From Streptomyces sp. NRRL S-118 (lineage in GTDB: Bacteria; Actinomycetota; Actinomycetes; Streptomycetales; Streptomycetaceae): a stretch of 36,434 bases of DNA. Positions 1 through 7,417 of the stretch are shown here, piece after piece; the stretch's first letter is position 1; every line of letters starts with the position of its first letter. Below the pieces are notes generated by a model. The model saw only the letters and a program-made list of their open reading frames with translations, was not told where the DNA came from and did not search any database. The position numbers and the translations under genes were made by a program. The stretch lies in assembly GCF_000716335.1 (NCBI RefSeq), contig NZ_JOBL01000196.1:1-36434 (forward strand), read 5' to 3'.

Positions 1-24
1 CCCCGGCCCCCGCCGCGCCCCTCC

Positions 25-130
25 GGCCCAAGCCGACACCACCCGCGCACCGCGCGCCCCAAGCCGACGCCCCCCGCGCGGGCCCAAGCCGACACCACCC
101 GCGCACCGCGCGCCCCAAGTTGACGCCCCC
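25..130. repeat. 56-bp tandem repeat, two copies
   Basis: A 39-bp stretch at 25-63 recurs identically at 81-119, giving a 56-bp period. Inside it the short word CCCAAGCCGAC appears three times, and a fourth time as CCCAAGTTGAC near 115-125. I see no credible reading frame through it on either strand. It lies between the window edge and the terminator of the small gene at 261-455. Only two units are visible, so nothing can be said about its function. Confidence 0.8.
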
Positions 131-166
131 GCGCAGCAGGGACCGCGGCCGGCGCACGCAGAAGCA

Positions 167-194
167 GGGCGCACCCGGCGTCCCGGGTGCGCCC
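167..194 (-). terminator. Stem-loop downstream of the small charged-protein gene
   Basis: A perfect 12-bp stem (167-178 paired with 183-194) closes a 4-nt loop. It sits about 65 bases past the stop codon of the minus-strand gene at 261-455. There is no T-run, as is common in Streptomyces terminators. Confidence 0.65.
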
Positions 195-210
195 CGCGCG
201 GTCACGCGCC

Positions 211-270
211 GCTACGAGTCGACGAGTCGACGTCAGGCGTCAGGTGTCGGACGTCAGACGTCAGACGTCG
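211..270. repeat. Short-period GACGTC-rich repeat overlapping a stop codon
   Basis: The sequence alternates two short repeats: GACGAGTC twice (about 212-230), then a 7-bp ACGTCAG-like unit four to five times with drift (about 230-268). Its right end overlaps the last codons and stop of the 64-residue gene at 261-455. It could be replication slippage in a 3' untranslated region. Confidence 0.7.
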
Positions 271-455
271 TAGCTGCGGTCCGCCCGCTCACGCGCCGTC
301 TGCGCGTCCTCGTCCATGCCCTGCCGGCGCTCGTCGCGCTGCGGACGGCCCTTCTGCGTGCGCTGCTGCGCCTCGCGCTTGGCGTCCTGCGCCCGCTGCT
401 TGGCCTGGTCCTTGAGCTCCTGCGACTTGTCCTTGAACTGGTCTGCGATACCCAT
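261..455 (-). CDS. Small, highly charged hydrophilic protein (64 aa), function unknown
   Basis: The start is the ATG at 453-455, because AGGAG lies about 9 bases upstream and the residues before it read like untranslated sequence. The 64-residue product has no hydrophobic stretch. It begins MGIADQFKDK and is built almost entirely of Lys, Gln, Arg, Glu, Asp and Ala, so it should form a single long helix or coiled coil. Such Gln/Lys/Ala-rich small proteins are common in actinobacteria and resemble stress-type proteins in composition, but I see no CsbD or LEA signature strong enough to name it. It is transcribed alone, with a stem-loop at 167-194 downstream and the SDR operon ending 92 bases upstream. 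The reading frame is confident; the function is unknown. Confidence 0.7.
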   Translation of the reverse strand: MGIADQFKDKSQELKDQAKQRAQDAKREAQQRTQKGRPQRDERRQGMDEDAQTARERADRSYDV

Positions 456-547
456 CGAGTTCACTCCTGAAAGTGGGGGGTGCGGGGGCCATGTTCGGCC
501 CCCGGCCTCGACCAGCGTGGCATGACCCGACATACCGCGCATTTCGA

Positions 548-1453
548 TCAAGCGGTGACGCTTTCGTCACGCTCGGTAGCGCCTCGGCGGGCCGCTTCGT
601 CCGCCTCGCCCCCCGCCCCGACGAGCCCCCTCCGCACGCTCCCCAGCCGCGGCTCGAAGCGCCGCATCTCGCGCTGTCCGACCGTGGCGATGAGGCCCGG
701 CAGGTAGCCGCGCACCGACTGCATGCCGCGCAGCCACCACTGCGCGTACACGTGGGCCGAGCGCCGCTCGATGCCGGCGACGATCCGGTCGACGGCGGGG
801 CCGAGCGGGTACGTCCGGTTCGAGGGCCACGGCAGCCGCTGCCGCAACTCCCGCATCACGTCGTCCTGGTCGGCGCCGCGCACCATGTCGGTGTCGGTCC
901 ACGAGAGGTACCCGACCCCGACCCGCACGCCTTTGTGGCCGACCTCCGCGCGCAGGCTGTGCGCGAACGCCTCGACGCCCGACTTGGAGGCGCAGTACGC
1001 GGTCATCATCGGGGCCGGCGTGATCGCGGCGAGCGACGCGATCTGCAGGAAGTACCCGCGGCTCTCGGCGAGCACCGGCAGGAACGCCCGGCCCGTCACC
1101 GCGCCGCCGATGAGGTTGACCTCGATGACCCGCCGCCACGCGACGGGGTCGGAGTCCATGAACGGACCACCGGCCGCGACGCCCGCGTTGGCGACGACGA
1201 TGTCCACCTTCCCGAAGCGCTGCTTCACCTCCTCCGCGACCCGTGCCATCGCCTCGTGGTCCGTCACGTCGACGTGCCACCAGTCGCTCTCGGTGTGCAG
1301 CCGCCCGGAGACCTGCTTCAGCAGCTCGGGCTCCAGGCCCAGCAGCGCGATCCGCGCGCCGCGTGCGGACATCTTGCGCGCCAGCAGTTCGCCGACGCCC
1401 CGTGCGCCGCCGGTGATGACGGCGACCTGCCCGTCCAGGCTCACCTTGGTCAT
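548..1453 (-). CDS. Short-chain dehydrogenase/reductase (SDR), third gene of the monooxygenase operon
   Basis: Classical SDR of 301 residues. The nucleotide-binding motif TGGARGVG is at 14-21, the NAG motif at 89-91, and the catalytic residues are Ser140, Tyr153 and Lys157 (YCASK). A C-terminal extension of about 60 residues after the Rossmann core is longer than in most SDRs and contains a hydrophobic stretch that could bind lipid or membrane. The ATG at 1453 overlaps the stop of the upstream hydrolase by 4 bases (ATGA), so the two are translationally coupled. Within the operon it would plausibly oxidise an alcohol released by the esterase or reduce a ketone fed to the monooxygenase; that is inference. 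The substrate is unknown. This SDR type is often annotated as acetoin dehydrogenase-like or Rv3085-like. Confidence 0.9.
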   Translation of the reverse strand: MTKVSLDGQVAVITGGARGVGELLARKMSARGARIALLGLEPELLKQVSGRLHTESDWWHVDVTDHEAMARVAEEVKQRFGKVDIVVANAGVAAGGPFMDSDPVAWRRVIEVNLIGGAVTGRAFLPVLAESRGYFLQIASLAAITPAPMMTAYCASKSGVEAFAHSLRAEVGHKGVRVGVGYLSWTDTDMVRGADQDDVMRELRQRLPWPSNRTYPLGPAVDRIVAGIERRSAHVYAQWWLRGMQSVRGYLPGLIATVGQREMRRFEPRLGSVRRGLVGAGGEADEAARRGATERDESVTA

Positions 1454-2331
1454 GCCGCCTCCTCCTTGTCCGTGGACCCCAGGTACGTCGTCACGAGCGC
1501 GCGAATGCGCGCCGTCACGGCCTCCGGCGCCTCCACGGGCGTCATGTGCCCCACGCCCGTGAGCTCCTCCAGCCCGGCGCACCGGGGCAGCGCGGCGGCC
1601 AGCGCCCGCGCGTGCACCGGCGGCGTGAGCCGGTCCGCCGTGCCGACGATCACCGCGGTCGGCACGGTCAGCTCCCGTACGCCCGCCTCGACGTCGAGCC
1701 CGGCCAGGACGTGCGACCACGCGACCCGCACGGCGCGCGGGCAGGCGTGCACGATGCGGGCGCACTCGGCGACGGCGGCGGGTGCCGAACCGGGGCCCAT
1801 GGTGGCGTACTTGAGGATGGCCTTCGAGACGGGGGTGACCGGCCCGAGCGGTACCCGGGCGCCCAGGACGAGCCCGGTGAGCCGGGTGCGCAGCCGCCCG
1901 GCGCGCAGCGGCAGGACGAGCGACTCGGCGACGAGCCGGGACGGTCCGGTGCTGCACAGCAGGACGGCCGCCGCGTGCTCGCGCACCGCGGGCCGCCCGG
2001 CGGCGGCCATGAGGGTCATGCCGCCCATGGAGTGACCGGCGAGCACGGCTTTCTCGCCCGGGTCGAGGGTTGCGGTGAGCACCGCCTCGAGGTCGTCGGC
2101 GAGGGCCTCCGTGGAGTAGCCGCCGGGGCCCGCCGCGGCGGGTGTGTTGCCGTGTCCGCGCTGGTCGTAGACGACGACCCGGTGGTCGGCGGACAGGTCC
2201 CGCACCTGGGCGGCCCAGAACTCGGTCGAGCAGGTCCAGCCGTGCGACAGCACCACGGCCGGGGCCCCTTCGGGCCCGTACACCTCGGCGTGCACCGGCG
2301 TCCCGTCGGCGGACGTCACGTTCACCTTCAT
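1450..2331 (-). CDS. Alpha/beta-hydrolase (esterase/lipase type)
   Basis: A 293-residue alpha/beta-hydrolase with no signal peptide. The oxyanion-hole motif HGW is at 30-32, the nucleophile elbow GHSMG at 99-103 (Ser101), the acid residue Asp233 in GTADRLTP, and the base His262 in GHMTP. Residues about 130-215 form the variable cap. It starts at an ATG that overlaps the monooxygenase stop by 4 bases, and its own stop overlaps the SDR start, so all three genes form one coupled transcript. A cytoplasmic ester hydrolase directly after a Baeyer-Villiger-like monooxygenase suggests cleavage of the ester or lactone that enzyme would make. The mycobacterial counterpart by position would be LipR; that homology rests on my memory of the mymA operon. 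Confidence 0.9.
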   Translation of the reverse strand: MKVNVTSADGTPVHAEVYGPEGAPAVVLSHGWTCSTEFWAAQVRDLSADHRVVVYDQRGHGNTPAAAGPGGYSTEALADDLEAVLTATLDPGEKAVLAGHSMGGMTLMAAAGRPAVREHAAAVLLCSTGPSRLVAESLVLPLRAGRLRTRLTGLVLGARVPLGPVTPVSKAILKYATMGPGSAPAAVAECARIVHACPRAVRVAWSHVLAGLDVEAGVRELTVPTAVIVGTADRLTPPVHARALAAALPRCAGLEELTGVGHMTPVEAPEAVTARIRALVTTYLGSTDKEEAA

Positions 2332-3827
2332 CGCACGGTCTCCTTGTCGCGTACCCGGACCACCTCGTACTCGGCCAGGTCCACGGCGCGCGTCGCGCGC
2401 CGGAACTCGCCGGTCGTGCCGGGCCAGAGGGTGGTGTTGCGGCCGTTGGCGTCGAGGTACCAGCTGTCGCAGCCGCCGGACTTCCACACGGTGCGCTCCA
2501 TGCGGGCCTGCACGCGCCGGTTCCAGGCGGCCACGGCGGACGGCCGGGCCGCGAGCGCCACGCGCCCGCCGAGCACGTCGAGCTGGCGCATGTAGTCGGC
2601 CAGGTAGTTCAGCTGGGACTCGATCATGAGGATCATGGAGGAGTTCCCGAGCCCGGTGTTGGGGCCGATGATGGTCATCCAGTTGGGGAAGCCCGCGGTG
2701 GTGGCGCCGCGCAGCGACTCCATGCCGTCCTTCCACGCCTCGGCGAGGGTGATCCCGTCCGCGCCGACGACGCGCTCGGCGATCGGCATGTCGGTGACGC
2801 GGAAGCCGGTGGAGAAGATGATCGCGTCGGCCTCGGCCTCGGTCCCGTCGGCGGCGACGAGCGTCGAGCCCCGCACCTCGGCCAGCCCGGAGGCGACGAC
2901 GTCCACGTTGGGCCGGGCGAGGGCCGGGTAGTAGTCGCTGGACAGCAGGATCCGCTTGCACCCGATGCGGTACGAGGGCGTCAGCTTGGCCCGCAGCGCC
3001 GGGTCCTTGATGGCCCGGTTCATGTTGGCCTTGGCGACGGACTCCACGAGGCCCAGCTCACCGGGGCGCTTGGTGAAGGCGCTGACCTGCAACTCCCGGA
3101 TGCCCCAGAGCAGTCCGCGGCGGGCCTTGGCGGTGAGGGGCAGCCGGCGGTGCAGCCACCGCTCGGCGCCGCTGATGGGCCGGTCCATACGGGGCATGAC
3201 CCAGGCCGGGGTGCGCTGGAACAGGGTCAGCCTGCCCACCCGGGGCTGGATGGAGGGCACGATCTGGATGGCGGAGGCGCCGGTGCCGATGACGGCGACG
3301 CGCTTGCCGGCCAGGTCGTGGTCGTGGTCCCAGCGGGCGGAGTGGAAGACCTTCCCGCCGGCCGCCTCGAAACCCGCGAGGCCGGGGATGTCGGGGATCC
3401 TGGGGTCGGACAGCGGTCCGGTGGCGGAGACCACGACGTCGGCGGTGAGCGTGCCGCGCGTGGTCTCGATCTCCCAGCGCAGTGCGTCGTTGTCCCAGTG
3501 CATCATCCGCACGTCGTGGCCGAACCGGATGTGGGACCGCAGGCGGAAGGTGTCGGTGACGTGCTCCAGGTACGCGCGTATGTGCTGCTGGCCGGAGAAG
3601 GTGCGCGGCCAGTCGGGGTTGGGCGCGAAGGAGAAGGAGTAGAGGTGTGACGGCACGTCACAGGCGCACCCGGGATAGCTGTTGTCCCGCCAGGTGCCGC
3701 CCACGGAGTCGGCCCGCTCCAGGACGACGAAGTCGGTGATTCCTTCGCGGCGCAGCCGGACGGCGGCGCCGAGGCCGCCGAATCCAGATCCGATCACCGC
3801 CACTCGTACGTGCTCGTGCTGGCCCAT
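2328..3827 (-). CDS. Flavin-containing / Baeyer-Villiger-type monooxygenase
   Basis: A 499-residue class B flavoprotein monooxygenase. The FAD-binding GSGFGG motif is at 13-18, a GGTW motif at 43-46, and the NADPH-binding Rossmann motif GTGASA at 181-186. The region before it reads AGGKVFHSARWD (about 156-167), which fits the GxxxHxxxW part of the Baeyer-Villiger fingerprint; Ala replaces the usual leading Phe. The enzyme should insert oxygen into a ketone or oxidise a heteroatom using O2 and NADPH. It is the first gene of the operon, transcribed away from the MerR gene, and its stop overlaps the hydrolase start by 4 bases. Whether it acts on aliphatic ketones, steroids or long-chain lipids cannot be read from the sequence. 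From memory, the order matches mycobacterial mymA-lipR-SDR. Confidence 0.9.
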   Translation of the reverse strand: MGQHEHVRVAVIGSGFGGLGAAVRLRREGITDFVVLERADSVGGTWRDNSYPGCACDVPSHLYSFSFAPNPDWPRTFSGQQHIRAYLEHVTDTFRLRSHIRFGHDVRMMHWDNDALRWEIETTRGTLTADVVVSATGPLSDPRIPDIPGLAGFEAAGGKVFHSARWDHDHDLAGKRVAVIGTGASAIQIVPSIQPRVGRLTLFQRTPAWVMPRMDRPISGAERWLHRRLPLTAKARRGLLWGIRELQVSAFTKRPGELGLVESVAKANMNRAIKDPALRAKLTPSYRIGCKRILLSSDYYPALARPNVDVVASGLAEVRGSTLVAADGTEAEADAIIFSTGFRVTDMPIAERVVGADGITLAEAWKDGMESLRGATTAGFPNWMTIIGPNTGLGNSSMILMIESQLNYLADYMRQLDVLGGRVALAARPSAVAAWNRRVQARMERTVWKSGGCDSWYLDANGRNTTLWPGTTGEFRRATRAVDLAEYEVVRVRDKETVR

Positions 3828-3913
3828 GCCGCCTCCGCATACCCGTCCGCAAGTCCGGTCCTCAGGACTCTGCCAGCAATCGCTGGCACGGTTGGGAGAG
3901 TAGAGCAGCTCCT

Positions 3914-3955
3914 TACCGAGCGGTAGGGGTGCGCCGGGAAAAGTTACCGGCGGTA
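3914..3955. promoter_or_regulatory. Paired TACCG..CGGTA palindromes between monooxygenase operon and MerR gene
   Basis: Two inverted repeats lie in the divergent intergenic region: TACCGAGCGGTA at 3914-3925 and TACCGGCGGTA at 3945-3955, with centres about 30 bp (three helical turns) apart. Both have TACCG/CGGTA half-sites separated by one or two bases. The right copy sits just upstream of the probable MerR -10 box. Paired sites of this form are likely operators, most simply for the adjacent MerR-type protein. Confidence 0.6.
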
Positions 3956-3960
3956 CGACA

Positions 3961-3966
3961 TAGGGT
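3961..3966 (+). promoter_or_regulatory. -10 box of the MerR gene (leaderless)
   Basis: TAGGGT ends 7 bases before the GTG at 3974. The same hexamer and spacing occur before galU and mtnP in this window, so a leaderless transcript starting at the GTG is likely. No good -35 hexamer is seen; the palindrome at 3945-3955 occupies the spacer. Confidence 0.5.
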
Positions 3967-3973
3967 GGCGACC

Positions 3974-4678
3974 GTGGCGAACGAGGGGATCAGCGAAGGC
4001 ACCGGCCGGCGCGGGCAGGGCGGGGAGCACCCCGCGCCGCGCGAGTACCGCATGGAGGAACTGGCCGCGGAGGCCGGCATCACGGTGCGCACCCTGCGGT
4101 TCTACCGCGAGCGCGGCCTGATCCCCCCGCCCCGCCGCGAGGGCCGCATAGCCTGGTACGGCCCCCACCACCTGGCCCGGCTGAGGACGATCGCGGCCCT
4201 GCTGGAGCGCGGCCACACCCTCAACGGCATCGCCGACCTGGCGGCCGCCTTCGAGAGCGGGCGGGACGTCGGCGAGGTGCTGGGTCTGGGCGAGCCGACC
4301 GAGGAGGAGCCGGTACGGCTCACCCCCGAGCAGCTCGCCGACCACTTCGGCGACCAGGTGACCCCGGAGAACTTCGCCGCCGCCCTGGAGCTGGGGTACC
4401 TGGCCACCGACGGCGAGGAGATCGTGCACGTCAGCCGCCGGCTGCTGGAGGTGTCGGCGGCGCTGGTCGAGGAGGGCATCCCCCTGGCGGCGGTCCTGGC
4501 CGCCGCGGCCCGCGTCCGGGAGCACGCCGACGCCCTGGCCGCCCTCTTCGCCGACCTGCTGCGACGGCACGTGGGCGGCGACGCCGACGCGGTACGGCTG
4601 CGCCCGCTGGCGAAGAGCGTGGTGGAGGCGGAGGTGTCGATGGCCCTGGACCGCCGCCTGCGCACCCGCGGCATCTGA
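3974..4678 (+). CDS. MerR-family transcriptional regulator
   Basis: I place the start at GTG 3974, giving 234 residues, because a -10-like TAGGGT ends 7 bases upstream; an in-frame GTG at 3965 and an ATG-type start at 3929 are alternatives. The N-terminal third is a MerR winged helix: YRMEELAAEAGITVRTLRFY for the first helix-turn-helix and wing, then a second helical part around LARLRTIAALLERGHTL. The C-terminal 130 residues are helical and acidic and lack the Cys metal-binding pattern of metal-sensing MerR proteins, so an organic ligand is more likely. It is divergent from the monooxygenase-hydrolase-SDR operon, which it probably controls through the paired palindromes at 3914-3955. It converges on the DUF6528-like gene downstream. 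Confidence 0.85.
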   Translation: MANEGISEGTGRRGQGGEHPAPREYRMEELAAEAGITVRTLRFYRERGLIPPPRREGRIAWYGPHHLARLRTIAALLERGHTLNGIADLAAAFESGRDVGEVLGLGEPTEEEPVRLTPEQLADHFGDQVTPENFAAALELGYLATDGEEIVHVSRRLLEVSAALVEEGIPLAAVLAAAARVREHADALAALFADLLRRHVGGDADAVRLRPLAKSVVEAEVSMALDRRLRTRGI

Positions 4679-4680
4679 GA

Positions 4681-4696
4681 GGCGCCGGGGGGCGCC
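4681..4696. terminator. GGCGCC palindromic stem-loop between convergent genes
   Basis: GGCGCC, a 4-base G loop and GGCGCC again lie 3 bases after the MerR stop and 36 bases from the end of the convergent gene. A symmetrical hairpin in this position can serve both transcripts. Confidence 0.45.
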
Positions 4697-4731
4697 GGAC
4701 CGCACCGGGCCCCCAGGGGCGAGGCGACCGG

Positions 4732-5784
4732 TCAGACCGCCGGCACGGGCAGCCACCAGCGCGCCTTGTAGATCCCGCCGCCGGCGAGCCGGTACGCCCC
4801 GGCGGGCCGGTGCACCGTCACCGTCCGGGTCCACCAGGTCTCCCCCAGGCCGCGCTCGGGCACCGTGGAGGCGACCTGCCCGGTCGCCGGGTCGTCGCCG
4901 ACCGCCTTCACCCTGGCGCGGCTGATGCGCTCCGCGTCCGGGAAGTCCTGCACGAAGGCGCCGGTGCTCTTCACGTACTGGTACACGGCCGAGCCGCTGC
5001 TCACCCAGAGCCGGTCGGGCCGCCCGGCGACCTGCCCGAGGTCGTGTCCGTGCGGTGTGGGCAGCGGAACCTCGAAAACCCTGGTCAGGGTGGGGAGTCC
5101 CGCGCTCCGGCCGGCCCTCAGCGCCACGAGCCGGTCGCCGCCCAGCGCCCACAGCACCCGGCGCGCGCCGTCCCATTGCAGGCCGTGCGCGTCCTCCAGC
5201 GCGTAGGAGGCGAACGGTACGCCGGCCCGCCCCCGGGAGGCCGCGTACAGCCGGACGACATCGCCGGTGCTGCCCGCGACGGCGACGTTCCCGTCCGGCA
5301 GGAGTTCGATGCTGTGCGGGTTGTGCCGGATGGTGCCGGGCGAGAGCGCGTCACCCCAGTACCGCCGGCCCGAGGGGTGCTCCACCACCGCCGCGAAGCC
5401 GTACGAGGCGACGGTGAGCACGTACGTCCTGCCGCGGAAGGTCCGTACCTTCGCCTCGGACGGGTGGACCCAGCTGACCTCCGGGTCCAGGTCGGCGTAC
5501 CGCGGGTCCCCGAGCGGCGAGAACGCCCACCGCACGGGGGACGGCCCGGCGGCCGGGTCCCAGTCGCGGCGGGCGCCGTCGAGCAGCAGGACCCGCCTGG
5601 ACGCCTGGTCGGCGAGGAGGACGTCGGGCGTCCCGGCGGGGATCTCGGAAGCGGGAACCGGGACGGAGGCCGACGTCGGCACGGGGGCGGTCAGCACCAG
5701 GCCGAGTGTGACCGCCGCGAGCAGGGCGGAACGGAGCGTACGTACGGTGACGGTGCGCACGGCACCACAGCGTGCCAGAAGCAT
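4732..5784 (-). CDS. Secreted beta-propeller-like protein, probable DUF6528 family
   Basis: A 350-residue exported protein. An N-terminal signal peptide is clear: Arg-containing start, hydrophobic core LLAAVTLGLVLTAP, then a Ser/Pro-rich cleavage region. The mature part has repeated short beta-rich blades with phrases such as DVLLADQASRRVLLLD, NPHSIELLPDGNVAVAGS and AHGLQWDGARRVLWALGGD, the style of a six-bladed sugar- or lactone-binding propeller. The family name DUF6528 comes from memory and is only probable. No catalytic residues can be identified. The start is uncertain: ATG 5784 is used here, with GTG 5808 and GTG 5760 also possible; none has a good ribosome-binding site. It is transcribed alone, behind the exoA terminator. 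Confidence 0.7.
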   Translation of the reverse strand: MLLARCGAVRTVTVRTLRSALLAAVTLGLVLTAPVPTSASVPVPASEIPAGTPDVLLADQASRRVLLLDGARRDWDPAAGPSPVRWAFSPLGDPRYADLDPEVSWVHPSEAKVRTFRGRTYVLTVASYGFAAVVEHPSGRRYWGDALSPGTIRHNPHSIELLPDGNVAVAGSTGDVVRLYAASRGRAGVPFASYALEDAHGLQWDGARRVLWALGGDRLVALRAGRSAGLPTLTRVFEVPLPTPHGHDLGQVAGRPDRLWVSSGSAVYQYVKSTGAFVQDFPDAERISRARVKAVGDDPATGQVASTVPERGLGETWWTRTVTVHRPAGAYRLAGGGIYKARWWLPVPAV

Positions 5785-5868
5785 TCCCCGGAGCCGCGCC
5801 CTACACACCGTTCATGACAGATCATCACTTCCGGAACGGGCCCCTCTCGCCCCGGCCGGACACGGACC

Positions 5869-5910
5869 CGGCTCCCGGACTCCCGGGAGCCCGGGAGCCC
5901 GGGCTCCCGG
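5869..5910 (-). terminator. CCCGGGAGC-type inverted repeats downstream of exoA
   Basis: CCGGGAGCCCGGGCTCCCGG at 5891-5910 is a perfect 20-bp palindrome, and the word CCCGGGAGC recurs immediately to its left (5873-5893), allowing alternative hairpins. It lies 18 bases past the exoA stop and just upstream of the DUF6528-like gene. Confidence 0.6.
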
Positions 5911-5928
5911 TCAGGCTCGCCGCGCGGT

Positions 5929-6726
5929 CTACAGGTCGTACACGGCCGTCACGGGCGCGTGGTCGCTCCAGCGCTCCGCGTGGGTGGCCGCGCGCTCGAC
6001 CCAGGCCTTCACCGCGCGGGCCGCGAGTCCGGGGGTCGCCACCTGGTAGTCGATGCGCCAGCCGGAGTCGTTGTCGAAGGCGCGGCCGCGGTAGGACCAC
6101 CACGAGTACGGGCCCTCCTGGTCCGGGTGCAGGGCGCGCACCACGTCGACGTACGAGGCCTCGTCGAACACCCGGCTGAGCCAGGCGCGCTCCTCGGGGA
6201 GGAAACCGGAGCTCTTCCGGTTGGCCTTCCAGTTCTTGAGGTCGGCCTCCTGGTGGGCGATGTTCCAGTCGCCGCACACCAGCACCTCGCGGCCGTCGGC
6301 GGCGGCCCGCTCCTTGAGCTCCCCGAGGTACGGCAGGAACTCGCCCATGAAGCGGATCTTCTCGTCCTGCCGCTCCGTGCCGACCTCGCCCGAGGGCAGG
6401 TAGAGGCTGGCCACCGTGACGCCCGGGAGGTCGGCCTCCACGTACCGGCCGCTGCCGTCGAACTCGGACGAGCCGAAGCCGACGCGCACGGCGTCCGGCT
6501 CGCGGCGCGTGTAGAGGGAGACGCCCGCGCGGCCCTTGGCGGCGGCCGGGGCGTGGACGGCGTGCCAGCCCGCGGGCGTACGGACCGCCTCGGGGAGCTG
6601 CGACTCCTCGGCGCGCACTTCCTGCAGGCAGAGCACGTCGGCCGCGGTCCCGGCCAGCCACTCCACGAAACCCTTCTTGGCGGCGGCGCGCAGGCCATTG
6701 ACATTGGCGGACGTCACAGTGAGCAT
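5929..6726 (-). CDS. xth: Exodeoxyribonuclease III (AP endonuclease family)
   Basis: A 265-residue enzyme of the ExoIII/APE1 endonuclease-exonuclease-phosphatase fold. It shows the expected motifs in order: NVNGLR (Asn8 region), LQEVR with the metal-binding Glu, the GDWNIAH motif with catalytic Asp and Asn, DNDSGWRIDYQ, and the C-terminal SDHAPV with the catalytic Asp-His pair. It cleaves DNA 5' to abasic sites and removes 3' blocking groups during base-excision repair. Length matches bacterial ExoIII (about 260-270). The start is ATG 6726, with a -10 TATTGT on the minus strand ending 6 bases before it, so the transcript is probably leaderless. It is divergent from a GNAT acetyltransferase. 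Streptomyces often carry several such paralogues, so which one this is cannot be decided. Confidence 0.93.
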   Translation of the reverse strand: MLTVTSANVNGLRAAAKKGFVEWLAGTAADVLCLQEVRAEESQLPEAVRTPAGWHAVHAPAAAKGRAGVSLYTRREPDAVRVGFGSSEFDGSGRYVEADLPGVTVASLYLPSGEVGTERQDEKIRFMGEFLPYLGELKERAAADGREVLVCGDWNIAHQEADLKNWKANRKSSGFLPEERAWLSRVFDEASYVDVVRALHPDQEGPYSWWSYRGRAFDNDSGWRIDYQVATPGLAARAVKAWVERAATHAERWSDHAPVTAVYDL

Positions 6727-6732
6727 TCCGGC

Positions 6733-6781
6733 ACAATACCCACCCGTGGGGACCCACCCAGGACCTGCATATCTGTACGAT
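6733..6781. promoter_or_regulatory. Back-to-back leaderless promoters for exoA-type gene and GNAT
   Basis: On the minus strand TATTGT (plus-strand 6733-6738) ends 6 bases before the nuclease ATG. On the plus strand TACGAT (6776-6781) ends 7 bases before the GNAT ATG at 6789. Neither gene has a Shine-Dalgarno sequence, and both -10 boxes sit where transcription would start at the start codon. The two promoters share about 60 bp. Confidence 0.6.
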
Positions 6782-6788
6782 GCACCGC

Positions 6789-7289
6789 ATGGATATACAG
6801 CGCGTCCCCTTCGACCACCCCGACGCCGTGAAACTCAACGACGCGGTGCAGCTCGAGTACGCCGAGCGGTACGGCGACGGCGGCGATCTCACACCGCTCG
6901 ACCCCTCGATGTTCCTCCCGCCCCGCGGCCTCTTCCTGATCGCGTACGACGGGCTGGGCCGCCCGGTCGCCACCGGGGGCTGGCGCACCCAGGACGAGAA
7001 CGACGAGGGCTACTCCGACGGGGACGCCGAGCTCAAGCGGATGTACGTGGTCCCCGAGGCGCGCGGCCTGGGCCTGGCCCGCCGGATCCTCGCCGCCCTG
7101 GAGGCGGACGCACGCGCCGCCGGGCGGACCAGGATGGTGCTGGAGACCGGCGACATGCAGCCGGAGGCGATCGGGCTCTACACGTCGAGCGGGTACACGC
7201 CGTGCGCCAAGTTCGGCTACTACCGGGAGTACTCCAACAGCCTGTGCTACGCGAAGCCGCTCGCCCCGGAGCCCGACACCCGTCCGTGA
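6789..7289 (+). CDS. GNAT-family N-acetyltransferase
   Basis: A 166-residue single-domain acetyltransferase. The acetyl-CoA-binding motif A reads ELKRMYVVPEARGLGLARRILAALE split around residues 77-100, with the RGLGLARR loop as the pyrophosphate-binding signature (Q/RxxGxG/A). Motif B includes GLYTSSGYTPCAKFGYY near the C-terminus. ATG 6789 is chosen over ATG 6780 because a -10 box TACGAT overlaps the latter and ends 7 bases before 6789. The acceptor substrate is unknown. It is divergent from the exonuclease III gene and stands alone. Confidence 0.85.
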   Translation: MDIQRVPFDHPDAVKLNDAVQLEYAERYGDGGDLTPLDPSMFLPPRGLFLIAYDGLGRPVATGGWRTQDENDEGYSDGDAELKRMYVVPEARGLGLARRILAALEADARAAGRTRMVLETGDMQPEAIGLYTSSGYTPCAKFGYYREYSNSLCYAKPLAPEPDTRP

Positions 7290-7296
7290 CGCGGTC

Positions 7297-7326
7297 CTGA
7301 CAAAGCGCACCACCCCGTGGCACGCT
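7297..7326 (+). promoter_or_regulatory. Promoter of the secreted protease gene
   Basis: CTGACA at 7297-7302 and CACGCT at 7321-7326 are separated by 18 bases, a reasonable sigma-70-type (HrdB) match. The predicted start near 7333 would leave an 85-base leader before the GTG at 7418, which has its own ribosome-binding site. Confidence 0.5.
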
Positions 7327-7417
7327 GCCTCACGCAACGCCGATCCGCACCGCTCTTCGTTCCCCCACCCTGCCCGGGCCGCGCCATCGCGCCCGGACAC
7401 GGCAGAAGGAGACATGC

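Noticed and set aside
25..130. Repeats as a CRISPR array
   Set aside because: Only two copies, no distinct unique spacers of even length, and no cas genes nearby.
5811..5816. An ATG upstream as the start of the DUF6528-like gene
   Set aside because: The minus-strand ATG there is not in the same frame; only GTG 5808, ATG 5784 and GTG 5760 are.
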